Positions 23,993 to 31,074 of a DNA stretch of 38,331 bases are shown here, piece after piece. The first letter of the stretch is position 1, and each line of letters opens with the position of its first letter. A program made the translations under genes and the position numbers. The notes below the pieces were generated by a model. That model saw only the letters and a list, made by a program, of their open reading frames with translations, was not told the DNA's origin and ran no database searches. The stretch is from a virus. Location: positions 1-38,331 of IMG/VR virus record IMGVR_UViG_3300042112_000753; one strand, given 5' to 3'.

Positions 23993-24991
23993 CTAACTAT
24001 ATTTATGATAGACTAATTCTAAATCGATAGGCGTTAAAGAGTATTCTTCTCCAGGGCTTAAAGTTTCTATAAGACTATTAACTTCGTTATATCTATTGGT
24101 TATGAATGTTCCAGAATGTGGTGTGAACCAAGCTGATAAAACTATAAGCTCATTATCTATAATTAAAAACATGGGATTTCCACTATCTCCAACAACCACA
24201 GCCTCGCAAAAACTAGCAAATTGATTAGGGTCGGGAGTTGTGGATCCATATGATGCAATTTGGTTAGAATCGAAAAGATTAGCAAGGGCCATGATAGAAG
24301 TTGACGATACGAATCCTGTGCTGAATTTTTTAGCAAAACTATAGCATATTTTAAATACGGCTTTTTCTTGTTGGTCCAGCGCCACAGCATATAATAATGG
24401 ATCTAAATTAATATCTCCTTGCTCGGTGAGTGGAGTGGTAATGGTGCTAATGGTACAATTAATATAGTCTGTAAAATTAGGAGGTAATACTTTTGCTATT
24501 TTGATGTTGCTTGGTACTTCACTGTCTAGCAAAGCTATAGAAATGTCACTACCAGAAATATCATCACCATATTGTATAATATTTCGTCGTATAGCATTAT
24601 TGTTTTCATCCACAAATATGAGTGGGGTTCCACCATTTGGTAGTATGCTAGTTTTAAAGTGTTTTGCAAATAAAACGTGTTTTCTGGTTATTAGCGTGCC
24701 GCCTCTTTGAAACCAATTTGCTCCGCTACGTTGTGCTGGACTAAAGCAACTAATATTGTTTACTCCGTTTATCCAACAAGACGGATTGCGAACCCATATT
24801 CCAGCATCGCCAACTCCACCATATGGATTTTGACTAGAGTATACTAAACGATCTGTTGATGCGTTTTTATTAAGTAGTCTAGAGGCTGTGGCTGAATTAA
24901 TATGATTAGAGATAATATTTTTATTAATGGGCAAAATGCTATATCGTAATTTATTTTTATATAATCTATTTCCTTTGGTATATGGTGGCAT
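23993..24991 (-). CDS. Trypsin-fold serine protease among the tail-fibre genes
   Basis: 332 residues. The chymotrypsin-fold triad is visible: His111 in GTLITRKHVLFAKHF (family TAxH), Asp149 in GSDISIALLDSEVP (family DIALL), and Ser270 in VVVGDSGNPMFLI (family GDSGGP). The spacing is about right for an S1 domain with insertions. There is no signal peptide. The first 60 residues are basic and probably serve in attachment. It is coupled by TAATG to the adhesin gene upstream and lies between fibre genes. It may be a virion-borne protease that cuts host surface protein or matures a fibre; that is inference. Confidence 0.75.
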   Translation of the reverse strand: MPPYTKGNRLYKNKLRYSILPINKNIISNHINSATASRLLNKNASTDRLVYSSQNPYGGVGDAGIWVRNPSCWINGVNNISCFSPAQRSGANWFQRGGTLITRKHVLFAKHFKTSILPNGGTPLIFVDENNNAIRRNIIQYGDDISGSDISIALLDSEVPSNIKIAKVLPPNFTDYINCTISTITTPLTEQGDINLDPLLYAVALDQQEKAVFKICYSFAKKFSTGFVSSTSIMALANLFDSNQIASYGSTTPDPNQFASFCEAVVVGDSGNPMFLIIDNELIVLSAWFTPHSGTFITNRYNEVNSLIETLSPGEEYSLTPIDLELVYHKYS

Positions 24992-25896
24992 TATACTATT
25001 CCAAGAATGGATGATCCGTTGATGCCCTTTTCGTAGGCAAGAATCACATCACCATTGATGCCGCGTTTGTTGTAGGACGAGCCGCGAAACGTCGCGTTGC
25101 CGTAGATGGTGCCGTCGTTGAACGAACTGTTGTTGAACGTGCAGTCTCCGGTGATGGTGCCGGTGCTGAAGGGATAAAACGTCATGGCGTCATTGCGCGA
25201 GTTTACGTTGAACGTACAGTTGCCGTTGATGGTGCCGTAGTTGACGGCGTTACTGTTGAATGTGCAGTCTCCGGTGATGGTGCTGTTGTTCCAGGTGTAC
25301 GAACCGTCGTTGAACGTGCAGTCGCCGGTGATAGGGCCGTCGTTGTACGAATTGTTGAACGTGCAAGTGCCGGTGATAGTGCCGAATAAGTTGTACGAAC
25401 CGTCGTTGAACGTGCAGTCTCCGGTGATGGTTAAGGTGTTCGTCGAACCGTCGTTGAACGTGCAGTTTCCGGTGATGGTGCCGTTGTTCAGCGAATAGCC
25501 GTTGAGCGTGCAGTCGCCATAGATGGTGCCGCTGTTGTACGAATAGCCGTTGAACGTGCAAGTGCCGGTGATGGTGCCGATGTTGTACGAACCGTCGTTG
25601 AACTCACAGTCTCCGGTGATCGTGCTGTTGTTTATGACATAGGCATTGATGAACGTGCAGAGTCCGGTAACTGTCAGCGTCATGCCGCCGAAACCCATTT
25701 GTGCTGGGCCATTCACCAACAAATTCGCAACTGTGGGGTCGCTGCCGCTATTGCTGGATACGTTGGCCTTGATAACAACGTCATCAACGCTGGTCGGCAA
25801 ACTCGTCGCCGGTGTGGTGAAAGTATCGTCCAGCCACCAGTTGCCCAGCGTGTTCCAATCGCTATCGACAGCACCGTTGAAATACAGAGTTGCCAT
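24991..25896 (-). CDS. Repeat adhesin A, GC-rich
   Basis: 301 residues. The N-terminal domain (MATLYFNGAVDSDWNTLGNW to about residue 60) is followed by about twelve copies of a 13-18-residue unit of the type GTITGDCTFNDGSYN, with a Cys-Thr-Phe-Asn core, then a conserved end (ATFRGSSYNKRGINGDVILA). The short regular repeat suggests a beta-solenoid. The DNA is far richer in G and C than all flanking genes, so the gene was probably acquired. It is a tandem paralogue of the gene at 25910-26689; both share ends and leader and differ in the middle. Probable host-binding fibre or decoration protein. Confidence 0.7.
   Translation of the reverse strand: MATLYFNGAVDSDWNTLGNWWLDDTFTTPATSLPTSVDDVVIKANVSSNSGSDPTVANLLVNGPAQMGFGGMTLTVTGLCTFINAYVINNSTITGDCEFNDGSYNIGTITGTCTFNGYSYNSGTIYGDCTLNGYSLNNGTITGNCTFNDGSTNTLTITGDCTFNDGSYNLFGTITGTCTFNNSYNDGPITGDCTFNDGSYTWNNSTITGDCTFNSNAVNYGTINGNCTFNVNSRNDAMTFYPFSTGTITGDCTFNNSSFNDGTIYGNATFRGSSYNKRGINGDVILAYEKGINGSSILGIV
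24994..25095. repeat. Duplicated 3' segment of the adhesins, copy 1
   Basis: About 100 bases nearly identical to 25927-26026, encoding the shared C-terminus of both adhesins. A few substitutions are visible near positions 25009-25018 and 25045-25057. Confidence 0.8.
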
Positions 25897-25923
25897 AATT
25901 TATTACTTTCTAGCTGGAGGAGC
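25723..25923. repeat. Duplicated 5' segment and leader of the adhesins, copy 1
   Basis: About 200 bases, over 90 percent identical by eye to 26516-26714. It covers the N-terminal domain, the start codon, the AT-rich leader (GAAAGTAATAAATTATG) and about 20 bases further upstream. The upstream part corresponds to the 3' end of the gene at 26696-27010. Confidence 0.8.
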
Positions 25924-26689
25924 TGACTATTCCAAGAATGCTACTACCGTTGATGCCCTTTTCGTAGGCAAGAATTACATCACCATAGATGCCGCGTTTG
26001 TTGTAGGACGAGCCGCGAAACGTCGCACTACCGGTGACGTTACCTCTGTTGCGAGAACTGTCGTTGAAGACGCAATCTCCAAAGACATAGGCGTTATCGT
26101 CGTTGACTGAACCGTCGTTGAACGTGCAGTTGCCGATGACGCTGCCGCCCTGCCCGCCGCCATAGTAGTTTTTGTTGTACGAATTGCCGTTGAACGTGCA
26201 GTCGCCATAGATGGTGCCGTAGTTGGGCGAATTGTCGGTGAACGTGCAGGTGCCGGTAATGATGCCGGGTAACTCGTTCGTCGAATCGTCGTTGAACGTG
26301 CAGTCGCCATAGATGCTGCCGTTGTTCTGCGTGCCGGTGTCGAACGTGCAGTCTCCGGTGATGGTGCCATAGTTGCGCGCACCGTTGTCGAACGTGCACG
26401 TGCAGTCGCCATAGATGGTGCCGTAGTAGTACAACCAGCCGTTGAACGTGCAGAACCCGGTAACTGTCAGCGTCATGCCGCCGAGCGCGATGAATGTTTC
26501 GCTCTGCATCAACAGATTCGCAACTGTGGGATCGCTGCCGCTATTGCTGGATACGTTGGCCTTGATAACAACGTCATCAACGCTCGTCGGCAAACTCGTC
26601 GCTGGCGTGGTGAACGTATCGTCCAGCCACCAGTTGCCCAGCGTGTTCCAATCGCTATCGACGGCGGCGTTGAAGTACAGAGTTGCCAT
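25910..26689 (-). CDS. Repeat adhesin B, GC-rich tandem paralogue
   Basis: 259 residues. The first 60 residues are almost identical to adhesin A, with one change in the first 20 (FNAAVD for FNGAVD). The middle has about nine GTIYGDCTFNG-type repeats in a different order, with glycine-rich and aspartate-rich insertions. The last 35 residues again match, ending in four extra serines (GIVSSSS). That tail is encoded by a copied piece of the upstream gene's 3' end, read in another frame. GC-rich like its partner. Confidence 0.7.
   Translation of the reverse strand: MATLYFNAAVDSDWNTLGNWWLDDTFTTPATSLPTSVDDVVIKANVSSNSGSDPTVANLLMQSETFIALGGMTLTVTGFCTFNGWLYYYGTIYGDCTCTFDNGARNYGTITGDCTFDTGTQNNGSIYGDCTFNDDSTNELPGIITGTCTFTDNSPNYGTIYGDCTFNGNSYNKNYYGGGQGGSVIGNCTFNDGSVNDDNAYVFGDCVFNDSSRNRGNVTGSATFRGSSYNKRGIYGDVILAYEKGINGSSILGIVSSSS
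25927..26026. repeat. Duplicated 3' segment of the adhesins, copy 2
   Basis: Partner of 24994-25095. Together with the duplicated 5' segments it flanks the divergent repeat-coding middle, so homologous exchange could swap the variable part. Confidence 0.8.
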
Positions 26690-26714
26690 AATTTATTACT
26701 TTCTAACCGGAGGA
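26516..26714. repeat. Duplicated 5' segment and leader of the adhesins, copy 2
   Basis: Partner of 25723-25923. In this copy the leader overlaps the true end of the upstream gene (PPAPPVRK then stop), which marks it as the original arrangement and the other as the copy. Confidence 0.8.
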
Positions 26715-27010
26715 GCTGGTGGAACAAACAAATTTTCTAAAGCCTTGGCCGGTTCGTTTCCTAGTAGTTCTAGAACTCTAGCTTCAACTTGAGCCTGAGT
26801 ATAATCACCAGCAACATCATAATCAGCCCCGCTCCATAATACTAGTGGCATTGGTACTGGACGAATTTGAGCCACCACGCTCTTTCTAGTAGAATTATCA
26901 ATAATGGTAACATCAAGTTCAGTAAGAGTTATTGGATTAAAAGTTTTAACACTTCCATCTTTTTTGGTGATGCTTGGTGGTGTGATTGTGATAGGATTAG
27001 CTAGAATCAT
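26696..27010 (-). CDS. Small phage structural protein
   Basis: 104 residues from the ATG at 27010 (GGAG 6 bases upstream). The longer frame to 27091 adds an implausible cysteine/tyrosine-rich leader. Contains NPITITPPSITKKDGSVKTF and TELDVTIIDNSTRKSVVAQI, beta-rich, and a short helical end (QAQVEARVLELLGNEPAKAL). It resembles small phage proteins placed between fibre genes. Its 3' end was copied into the adhesin duplication. Confidence 0.6.
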   Translation of the reverse strand: MILANPITITPPSITKKDGSVKTFNPITLTELDVTIIDNSTRKSVVAQIRPVPMPLVLWSGADYDVAGDYTQAQVEARVLELLGNEPAKALENLFVPPAPPVRK

Positions 27011-27057
27011 AGTAGTCTCCTTAAAGTAAAAGTAAAATTTAATTTTTATATATATTA

Positions 27058-27675
27058 TTAATACCCCGGAACGAACGCAACAACATCCCACTTGTCACGA
27101 CCAGAGTGATAGGTGGCGGCGAATATGTCCATTTTATTTGGTTCTGTACTCCAAGGTAATGGTGATGATGCGCTACTTGGAATAACAAATTTATCACCAA
27201 GAGTCACAGAACGATTACCAGATCCGTCTTGGCTGATTCTCCATCTAATAGTTTTGCCATTAACAGGATTGGTTGGATTATTAATTGTTACATTATCAGT
27301 TAACGTCACATCAAAAATATCTCCAGAGCTAGCGTCGGTATTTAATGATGTATTAAAAGTTAAGTTTACTACTGTTGTTGATCCGCCACCTCCACCACTT
27401 GCGCTAATAGTTAGAGAATTACCATTATCATTATAGTTTAAAATAATTCCACTACCAGCCACCAAAAACGATGTACCAAATGTGTCCTCTATTTGTTCAA
27501 TAGTTAATGATGCACCATCAGCAAAATACGATAAATCATTCCAGTGTAGCGACCCATCACCAAATTTTAGTTTACCAGTATCTGTTTCATAGCCAGGTTC
27601 GCCTTGGGCTAATATAGGGTTGATAGTTGACCAGTTTGTTGCTGTATCTCTGCGTAGTTGAATTTTAACGCCCAT
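27058..27675 (-). CDS. Tail-fibre protein with Mtd-type N-terminal domain
   Basis: 205 residues. The first 50 residues (VKIQLRRDTATNWSTINPIL, then AQGEPGYETDTGKLKFGDGS) match the major tropism determinant N-terminal domain, a short trimeric attachment module at the start of many phage fibres. Next comes a unit SFLVAGSGIILNYNDNGNSL shared with the HxH fibre, a glycine run, and a beta-rich C-terminal domain. It is the first gene of the fibre region and has GAGG at the start plus a late motif 39 bases upstream. Confidence 0.8.
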   Translation of the reverse strand: MGVKIQLRRDTATNWSTINPILAQGEPGYETDTGKLKFGDGSLHWNDLSYFADGASLTIEQIEDTFGTSFLVAGSGIILNYNDNGNSLTISASGGGGGSTTVVNLTFNTSLNTDASSGDIFDVTLTDNVTINNPTNPVNGKTIRWRISQDGSGNRSVTLGDKFVIPSSASSPLPWSTEPNKMDIFAATYHSGRDKWDVVAFVPGY

Positions 27676-27712
27676 CTTGTCCTCTTTAATTAGTGTTGTT
27701 GGCTATTATTGT

Positions 27713-27746
27713 ATTATACACCACTATTTTACCATTTCTGTAGTGG
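27713..27746 (-). promoter_or_regulatory. Late-type promoter motif GGTGTATAAT with adjacent hairpin
   Basis: GGTGTATA (27722-27715) sits 39 bases before the ATG at 27675. Immediately upstream CCACTA (27746-27741) can pair with TAGTGG (27726-27721), whose last bases are the first of the motif. The upstream gene ends at 27729, inside the hairpin. This copy also reads as a good TATAAT -10 box. Confidence 0.6.
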
Positions 27747-27965
27747 ACACTTTTGGTCGGCCCAAGCCAATTTATTTACAAATATACTTTTATCGGATAT
27801 GTTACATCCACAAATACAACATATTTTATTCGTTTTATCGTATTGATCACAATCCACACACACAGAGAATCTATAAGATAAGGTTTTTTTATCGCTTTTT
27901 GGTAATCCTCTGCTAACGTGCCAAAATAAAGACTTAAGAAATGTTTGTAATTTGATTAGGAACAT
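27729..27965 (-). CDS. Small zinc-ribbon phage protein
   Basis: 78 residues with two cysteine pairs (CVDCDQYDKTNKICCICGCN) and a conserved-looking ending WADQKCPLQKW. The pattern of C-x2-C, then C-x2-C-x-C, then C-P-L-x-K-W is familiar from small phage and bacterial proteins, usually without a known function. It overlaps the upstream gene by 32 bases. Confidence 0.65.
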   Translation of the reverse strand: MFLIKLQTFLKSLFWHVSRGLPKSDKKTLSYRFSVCVDCDQYDKTNKICCICGCNISDKSIFVNKLAWADQKCPLQKW

Positions 27966-28182
27966 TATACGATACTTTTAATGGAATAGTATTATTTTCA
28001 TTGTCGAGTCTATATATTGATAGGGTCTCAATAATAGTCTGACTATCAAACCATTTAGCAGAGCCGTCTTGCAGGGAAAATGCTAGTTTTGCTCCGCTTT
28101 TTTTAAAATCAGAAGTTAATAAGAAAAATTTATTATTACTCTGAAAAGTGTCTCCGGGGCAAAGTTCTTCAATATATTTCAT
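27934..28182 (-). CDS. Small conserved phage protein
   Basis: 82 residues, beta-rich: IEELCPGDTFQSNNKFFLLT, then a strand-rich middle with AFSLQDGSAKWFDSQTII and IYRLDNENNTIPL. The start PGDxF and the pattern of strands suggest an SH3-like barrel. The function is unknown. The ATG at 28182 lies within the end of the lysine-rich gene, so translation is coupled. Confidence 0.6.
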   Translation of the reverse strand: MKYIEELCPGDTFQSNNKFFLLTSDFKKSGAKLAFSLQDGSAKWFDSQTIIETLSIYRLDNENNTIPLKVSYNVPNQITNIS

Positions 28183-28348
28183 TTTCCCAATCTTCCCACA
28201 ACTCTTCTGCTTTCATGTTTTCCATACGTCGCTTGAGTTGTTTTTTATTTTTAGCAACAAACTTTTGTTCTTCAGAAACTTTTTCTTTTTTAAAGCTTTT
28301 ATCTAAAAATTTTTGGCGTCGAACGTCTTTTTTATCTGAATCTGACAT
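28169..28348 (-). CDS. 59-residue lysine-rich protein
   Basis: ATG at 28348, stop at 28171-28169. Residues MSDSDKKDVRRQKFLDKSFK through a highly charged helical region end in EELWEDWENEIY. It is first in a set of three overlapping small genes behind a candidate sigma70 promoter. Small basic helical early proteins in phages often bind host factors or nucleic acid; that is inference. Confidence 0.6.
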   Translation of the reverse strand: MSDSDKKDVRRQKFLDKSFKKEKVSEEQKFVAKNKKQLKRRMENMKAEELWEDWENEIY

Positions 28349-28382
28349 ATTGGTTTGAGTTTGTATATGAATCTAATACTTA

Positions 28383-28410
28383 CTATTAGGTTGTGAATTT
28401 TTGAAGTCAA
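28383..28410 (-). promoter_or_regulatory. Candidate sigma70-type promoter
   Basis: TTGACT (28410-28405), a 16-base spacer and TAATAG (28388-28383) lie 35 bases upstream of the ATG at 28348. The -10 hexamer sits in a small palindrome (CTAATA-GTAAG-TATTAG, 28389-28373). The -10 match is weak. Confidence 0.35.
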
Positions 28411-28439
28411 GTGAGTAATAAGATTTTGTTTCGCTTGAC
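28406..28439. repeat. Inverted repeat overlapping the -35 region
   Basis: GTCAAGTGA and TCGCTTGAC form 9 pairs (one G-U in RNA from the minus strand) around a 16-base AT-rich loop. It lies in the gap after the exported protease gene. No T-run follows, so it is more likely an operator or a weak terminator. Confidence 0.45.
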
Positions 28440-28486
28440 AAACGACCGTGTTGGATATATTTATTATGCAGCGGGTGGATATAATA

Positions 28487-29218
28487 TTATTTAGTATTCT
28501 CTTCTATCCATTCTATGAAATTGCTTATTCTTGTGTGACCACTTTCTGTTAAATAGTCTGATCTAGGAGCCTTGTCTGCTATAACACAAGAATTTATACC
28601 AGCGAGTTTTCCGTCTATAAATAGTCCACCTCCACTATCTCCGACCGCTATTAGAAATTCTAGACTAGTTTTCATTTTAGATTTTGATGGAGAGCATATT
28701 AAAAGATGTCTATCTATATGATCAATAATATTCGACCCTGCCCTACGTTTGTTATCAGAGATTATAGCCCCGGTATTAAATGTGCCAGTTAATCCAAATC
28801 CAGATATACAACATATTTTACCAGCCTCATCACGATCTTTATATAATGGTGGATAAAATTCTAACTGAACTGAATCCTTTAATTTACCTATAGCAATATC
28901 ATATTGTCCAAATTTATTGTCTTCATATTCATTGGGATAATTAAAATATTCAATATCATATTTTTTGTTGTCTACAACTATCGTTCCACTACGAGCATCC
29001 TTAATAACATGGGCAGCTGTTAGAATATAAAATGGTTTAATAACAACTGCTGATGCACAATAGTTTTTATCGTCTGATCCTTTTCCACATAGACTAACCA
29101 CATAATTAAAATCTTTGGCATATTCTGTATATTTATGATCGGGAACCTCTGGGTCTATAGTTCCAGCATTAACTATGCTAGCTATTAATAATAATAACAT
29201 AAATAATATTTTTAACAT
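28487..29218 (-). CDS. Exported trypsin-like serine protease
   Basis: 243 residues. A signal peptide is clear (MLKILFMLLLLIASIVNA, cut probably before G19). The S1 triad is complete: His70 in ILTAAHVI, Asp107 in YDIAIGKL, Ser195 in VGDSGGGLF. Several cysteines (44, 54, 136, 137, 175) could form disulfides in the periplasm or outside. The start has a perfect AGGAGGTGAT ribosome-binding site, the strongest in the window. An exported protease is rare in phages; it could act on the host envelope, on lysis, or on competitors. The gene ends an operon that holds the AlkB-like and actin-like genes. Confidence 0.88.
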   Translation of the reverse strand: MLKILFMLLLLIASIVNAGTIDPEVPDHKYTEYAKDFNYVVSLCGKGSDDKNYCASAVVIKPFYILTAAHVIKDARSGTIVVDNKKYDIEYFNYPNEYEDNKFGQYDIAIGKLKDSVQLEFYPPLYKDRDEAGKICCISGFGLTGTFNTGAIISDNKRRAGSNIIDHIDRHLLICSPSKSKMKTSLEFLIAVGDSGGGLFIDGKLAGINSCVIADKAPRSDYLTESGHTRISNFIEWIEENTK

Positions 29219-29233
29219 AAATCACCTCCTATT

Positions 29234-29243
29234 GTTATACACT
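29234..29243 (-). promoter_or_regulatory. Late-type promoter motif AGTGTATAAC over a stop codon
   Basis: The octamer AGTGTATA (29243-29236) coincides with the last codons of the AlkB-like gene (Ser-Val-stop) and lies 17 bases before the ATG of the exported protease. The overlap with coding sequence and the short distance make it less certain than other copies. Confidence 0.4.
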
Positions 29244-29750
29244 CTTTTTCCCAGATCTGAAAACTATAGAAAATCTTGTGGATTCGACAGGCTCTATAGA
29301 GTGTTCCCAATCAAATCTTAACGGGCCGCTAAATTGAACCAGACTACGAGCAGGGACTAAGCGAGATATGTGTTGATTATTGTTTGAAAACACCATAACA
29401 GCATCCGATAATAAGCTGACTATGGTAATTATTGGACCACTAGATAAACTATCAATATGAGGAGCTATAGCATTGCCTGTTTGATATTCATTAATAGAGA
29501 TAGAATCTGGTATTTCTTTAAGTAATCCTTGAGCAAAAATTTTTTTACTTATATGCTCTAGATACTCAGGAATTTTATCAGAAACTATTTGATTTTTATA
29601 TGGAATATTAGATCCATATCTTTTAATACTAGATCTGGTTTCACCAGATACTTTTTTTGATAGTGTTAAATGAGATAATATTTCTCTTTCTTCTTTCTCT
29701 GATAGAAAGTTTGGTATTATTTTAAAACCTAAAGACTCTAACGAGATCAT
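29235..29750 (-). CDS. AlkB-like 2-oxoglutarate/Fe(II) dioxygenase
   Basis: 171 residues from the ATG at 29750, joined to the upstream stop as TAATG; an ATG at 29777 is also possible. Iron ligands are in place: H98-x-D100 in INEYQTGNAIAPHIDS, H150 in FDWEHSIEP, and R159/R165 in STRFSIVFRSG, which bind 2-oxoglutarate. The start FKIIPNFLSEKEEREIL matches the AlkB opening. AlkB enzymes reverse alkylation of DNA or RNA, and some phage members may modify nucleic acid or protein. Downstream of the actin-like gene in one operon. Confidence 0.82.
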   Translation of the reverse strand: MISLESLGFKIIPNFLSEKEEREILSHLTLSKKVSGETRSSIKRYGSNIPYKNQIVSDKIPEYLEHISKKIFAQGLLKEIPDSISINEYQTGNAIAPHIDSLSSGPIITIVSLLSDAVMVFSNNNQHISRLVPARSLVQFSGPLRFDWEHSIEPVESTRFSIVFRSGKKSV

Positions 29751-30757
29751 TACAACACTTTCGCTGCTATTAAACATCCCTTAGAAACCGCGTGCAAAGG
29801 ATCTGTTGCGTGTCTAACCTCTTTTATTTGTAATGGAAAATTATTTTCTATTAATTTTTTAGTAAATAAATCTATATACCCATCTGCTTGAGAAGTACCA
29901 CCAGCTACCACAATTGTTAATGGATTTTTAAATTTTGGAAGCGATTTGTGATCAGATAATGCGCTTGATAGTTGTTTGGCAGTATATTCTATGAGGCGAT
30001 CATAATACGCTGACACGGCAGACAACACTGGATTTTCGTTTGGTTCGCCAACTTTAAAACCTCCAGCCTCCTTCTCTGCTTGAACAACACTATCGGGTTC
30101 TCCGGTCGCCACGGCGCTCATACGATCAACCCAGTCGCCTGACTTGGTGGTGCTAAAGACTACTGTTGGTTCGCCGTTTAACATAACACAAATATTTGTC
30201 ATGCCAGCACCACAACTAATTGCTATACCAGTATAATCATCATTATCAAGTTCAGCATAGCATAATGCTTCTGCTTCATTAATTGATCTTGCATCATACC
30301 CACATTCTGCTAATACTGTTTTGACAATATCTTCATGATATCCAACGTCGAAATCATCATCATCTTGATCTACTGGTTGTGCTGGAACGCAAAATACTAA
30401 TTTTTCATTTTGTTCGGACGCTTGACCAGCAACCTCTTTAAGAATAAAGGCTAGAATTCTTTTAGCATCTTTTTCTTTTGCAGATACTACGCCCCTATAC
30501 ATTGGTCGTTTAGCCGTATCATTTCTTTCTATAGCCTTTTCGATAGCGTCTTTTCCTAGAAGAATAAAAGAGCCATCTATATCTTTAATAAAAGTTTTAC
30601 CGGACAAGCCCTTTTCTATCATTTTTGTAGCAACAGGTGTTGTTGGTTTAATAATATAAAAAGCATCTCTAAAATCTTTATATTCAACAGTGCCATCGGG
30701 TTTATCTGTTGATAATACTATATAAGATGTCCCCACATCTAATCCACGTCCACTCAT
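29750..30757 (-). CDS. Actin/Hsp70-fold ATPase (ParM/MreB-like)
   Basis: 335 residues. Phosphate-1 loop RGLDVGTSYIVLS (4-16), connect-1 NEAEALCYAEL (160-170), phosphate-2 loop GIAISCGAGMTNICVML (177-193) and adenosine loop TIVVAGGTSQADGY (281-294) appear in the correct order for the actin/Hsp70 superfamily. There is no Hsp70 substrate domain. The length fits ParM, MreB and phage actin-like proteins. Known phage members form filaments for plasmid-like segregation or DNA positioning, but a non-filament role such as a chaperone-like ATPase cannot be excluded. AAGGAG upstream. No ParR-like partner is obvious next to it. Confidence 0.8.
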   Translation of the reverse strand: MSGRGLDVGTSYIVLSTDKPDGTVEYKDFRDAFYIIKPTTPVATKMIEKGLSGKTFIKDIDGSFILLGKDAIEKAIERNDTAKRPMYRGVVSAKEKDAKRILAFILKEVAGQASEQNEKLVFCVPAQPVDQDDDDFDVGYHEDIVKTVLAECGYDARSINEAEALCYAELDNDDYTGIAISCGAGMTNICVMLNGEPTVVFSTTKSGDWVDRMSAVATGEPDSVVQAEKEAGGFKVGEPNENPVLSAVSAYYDRLIEYTAKQLSSALSDHKSLPKFKNPLTIVVAGGTSQADGYIDLFTKKLIENNFPLQIKEVRHATDPLHAVSKGCLIAAKVL

Positions 30758-31074
30758 ATATTATCTCCTTTAATATTAGTTATTAAGCCCCAGCGACTAC
30801 CGTTTTTAATTCTAGTAATAACGCTTCTTGACACATTGTATATATCTGCTATTTCTTGGTGTGTCTTATTTTTAATATTGAGAATTCTGTATACCTTTTG
30901 TTTTGTTAGTTTAGTTTTTTTATTATGTCCAGCTTTAATTCGTGTTTCTGTAGAATATTGATTACCATAATTTGCATTTTTATTACCTGTTCGGGTTTTA
31001 GCAATAACTGATAATTTTTTCTTTAGGGTTTTTGTATGTTTTTTCCCATAAAAAGGATTATTTATACCATACAA
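30754..31074 (-). pseudogene. Homing-endonuclease remnant: NUMOD3-like motif plus HTH, no nuclease domain
   Basis: 106 residues from a TTG at 31074; the frame is open upstream to 31163 but has no ATG. The start YGINNPFYGKKHTKTLKKKL is the NUMOD3 DNA-binding motif, and residues about 58-95 (KVYRILNIKNKTHQEIADIY, NVSRSVITRIKNGSRW) form a helix-turn-helix common at the end of GIY-YIG and HNH homing enzymes. No catalytic domain is present. It overlaps the ATG of the actin-like gene by ATGA. Either a fragment left after loss of the N-terminus or a small DNA-binding protein. Confidence 0.55.

Noticed and set aside
25646-26110. Long plus-strand open frame across the adhesin genes
   Set aside because: It is the shadow of the GC-rich adhesin genes on the minus strand; its residues follow from the reverse reading of the TFN repeats, and it has no ribosome-binding site.
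25975-26412. Alternative minus-strand frames of Arg/Thr/Ala- and His/Arg-rich sequence in the adhesins
   Set aside because: They are out-of-frame readings of the repeat DNA; the in-frame protein has domain structure, a start with leader and a paralogue.
24991-26689. Repeat array considered as CRISPR or satellite DNA
   Set aside because: The units are 39-54 bases of coding sequence in frame, without equal spacers, and encode a beta-solenoid-like protein.
28441-28486. Possible rho-independent terminator after the exported protease
   Set aside because: No hairpin followed by a T-run could be found here; the inverted repeat further on (28406-28439) also lacks one.
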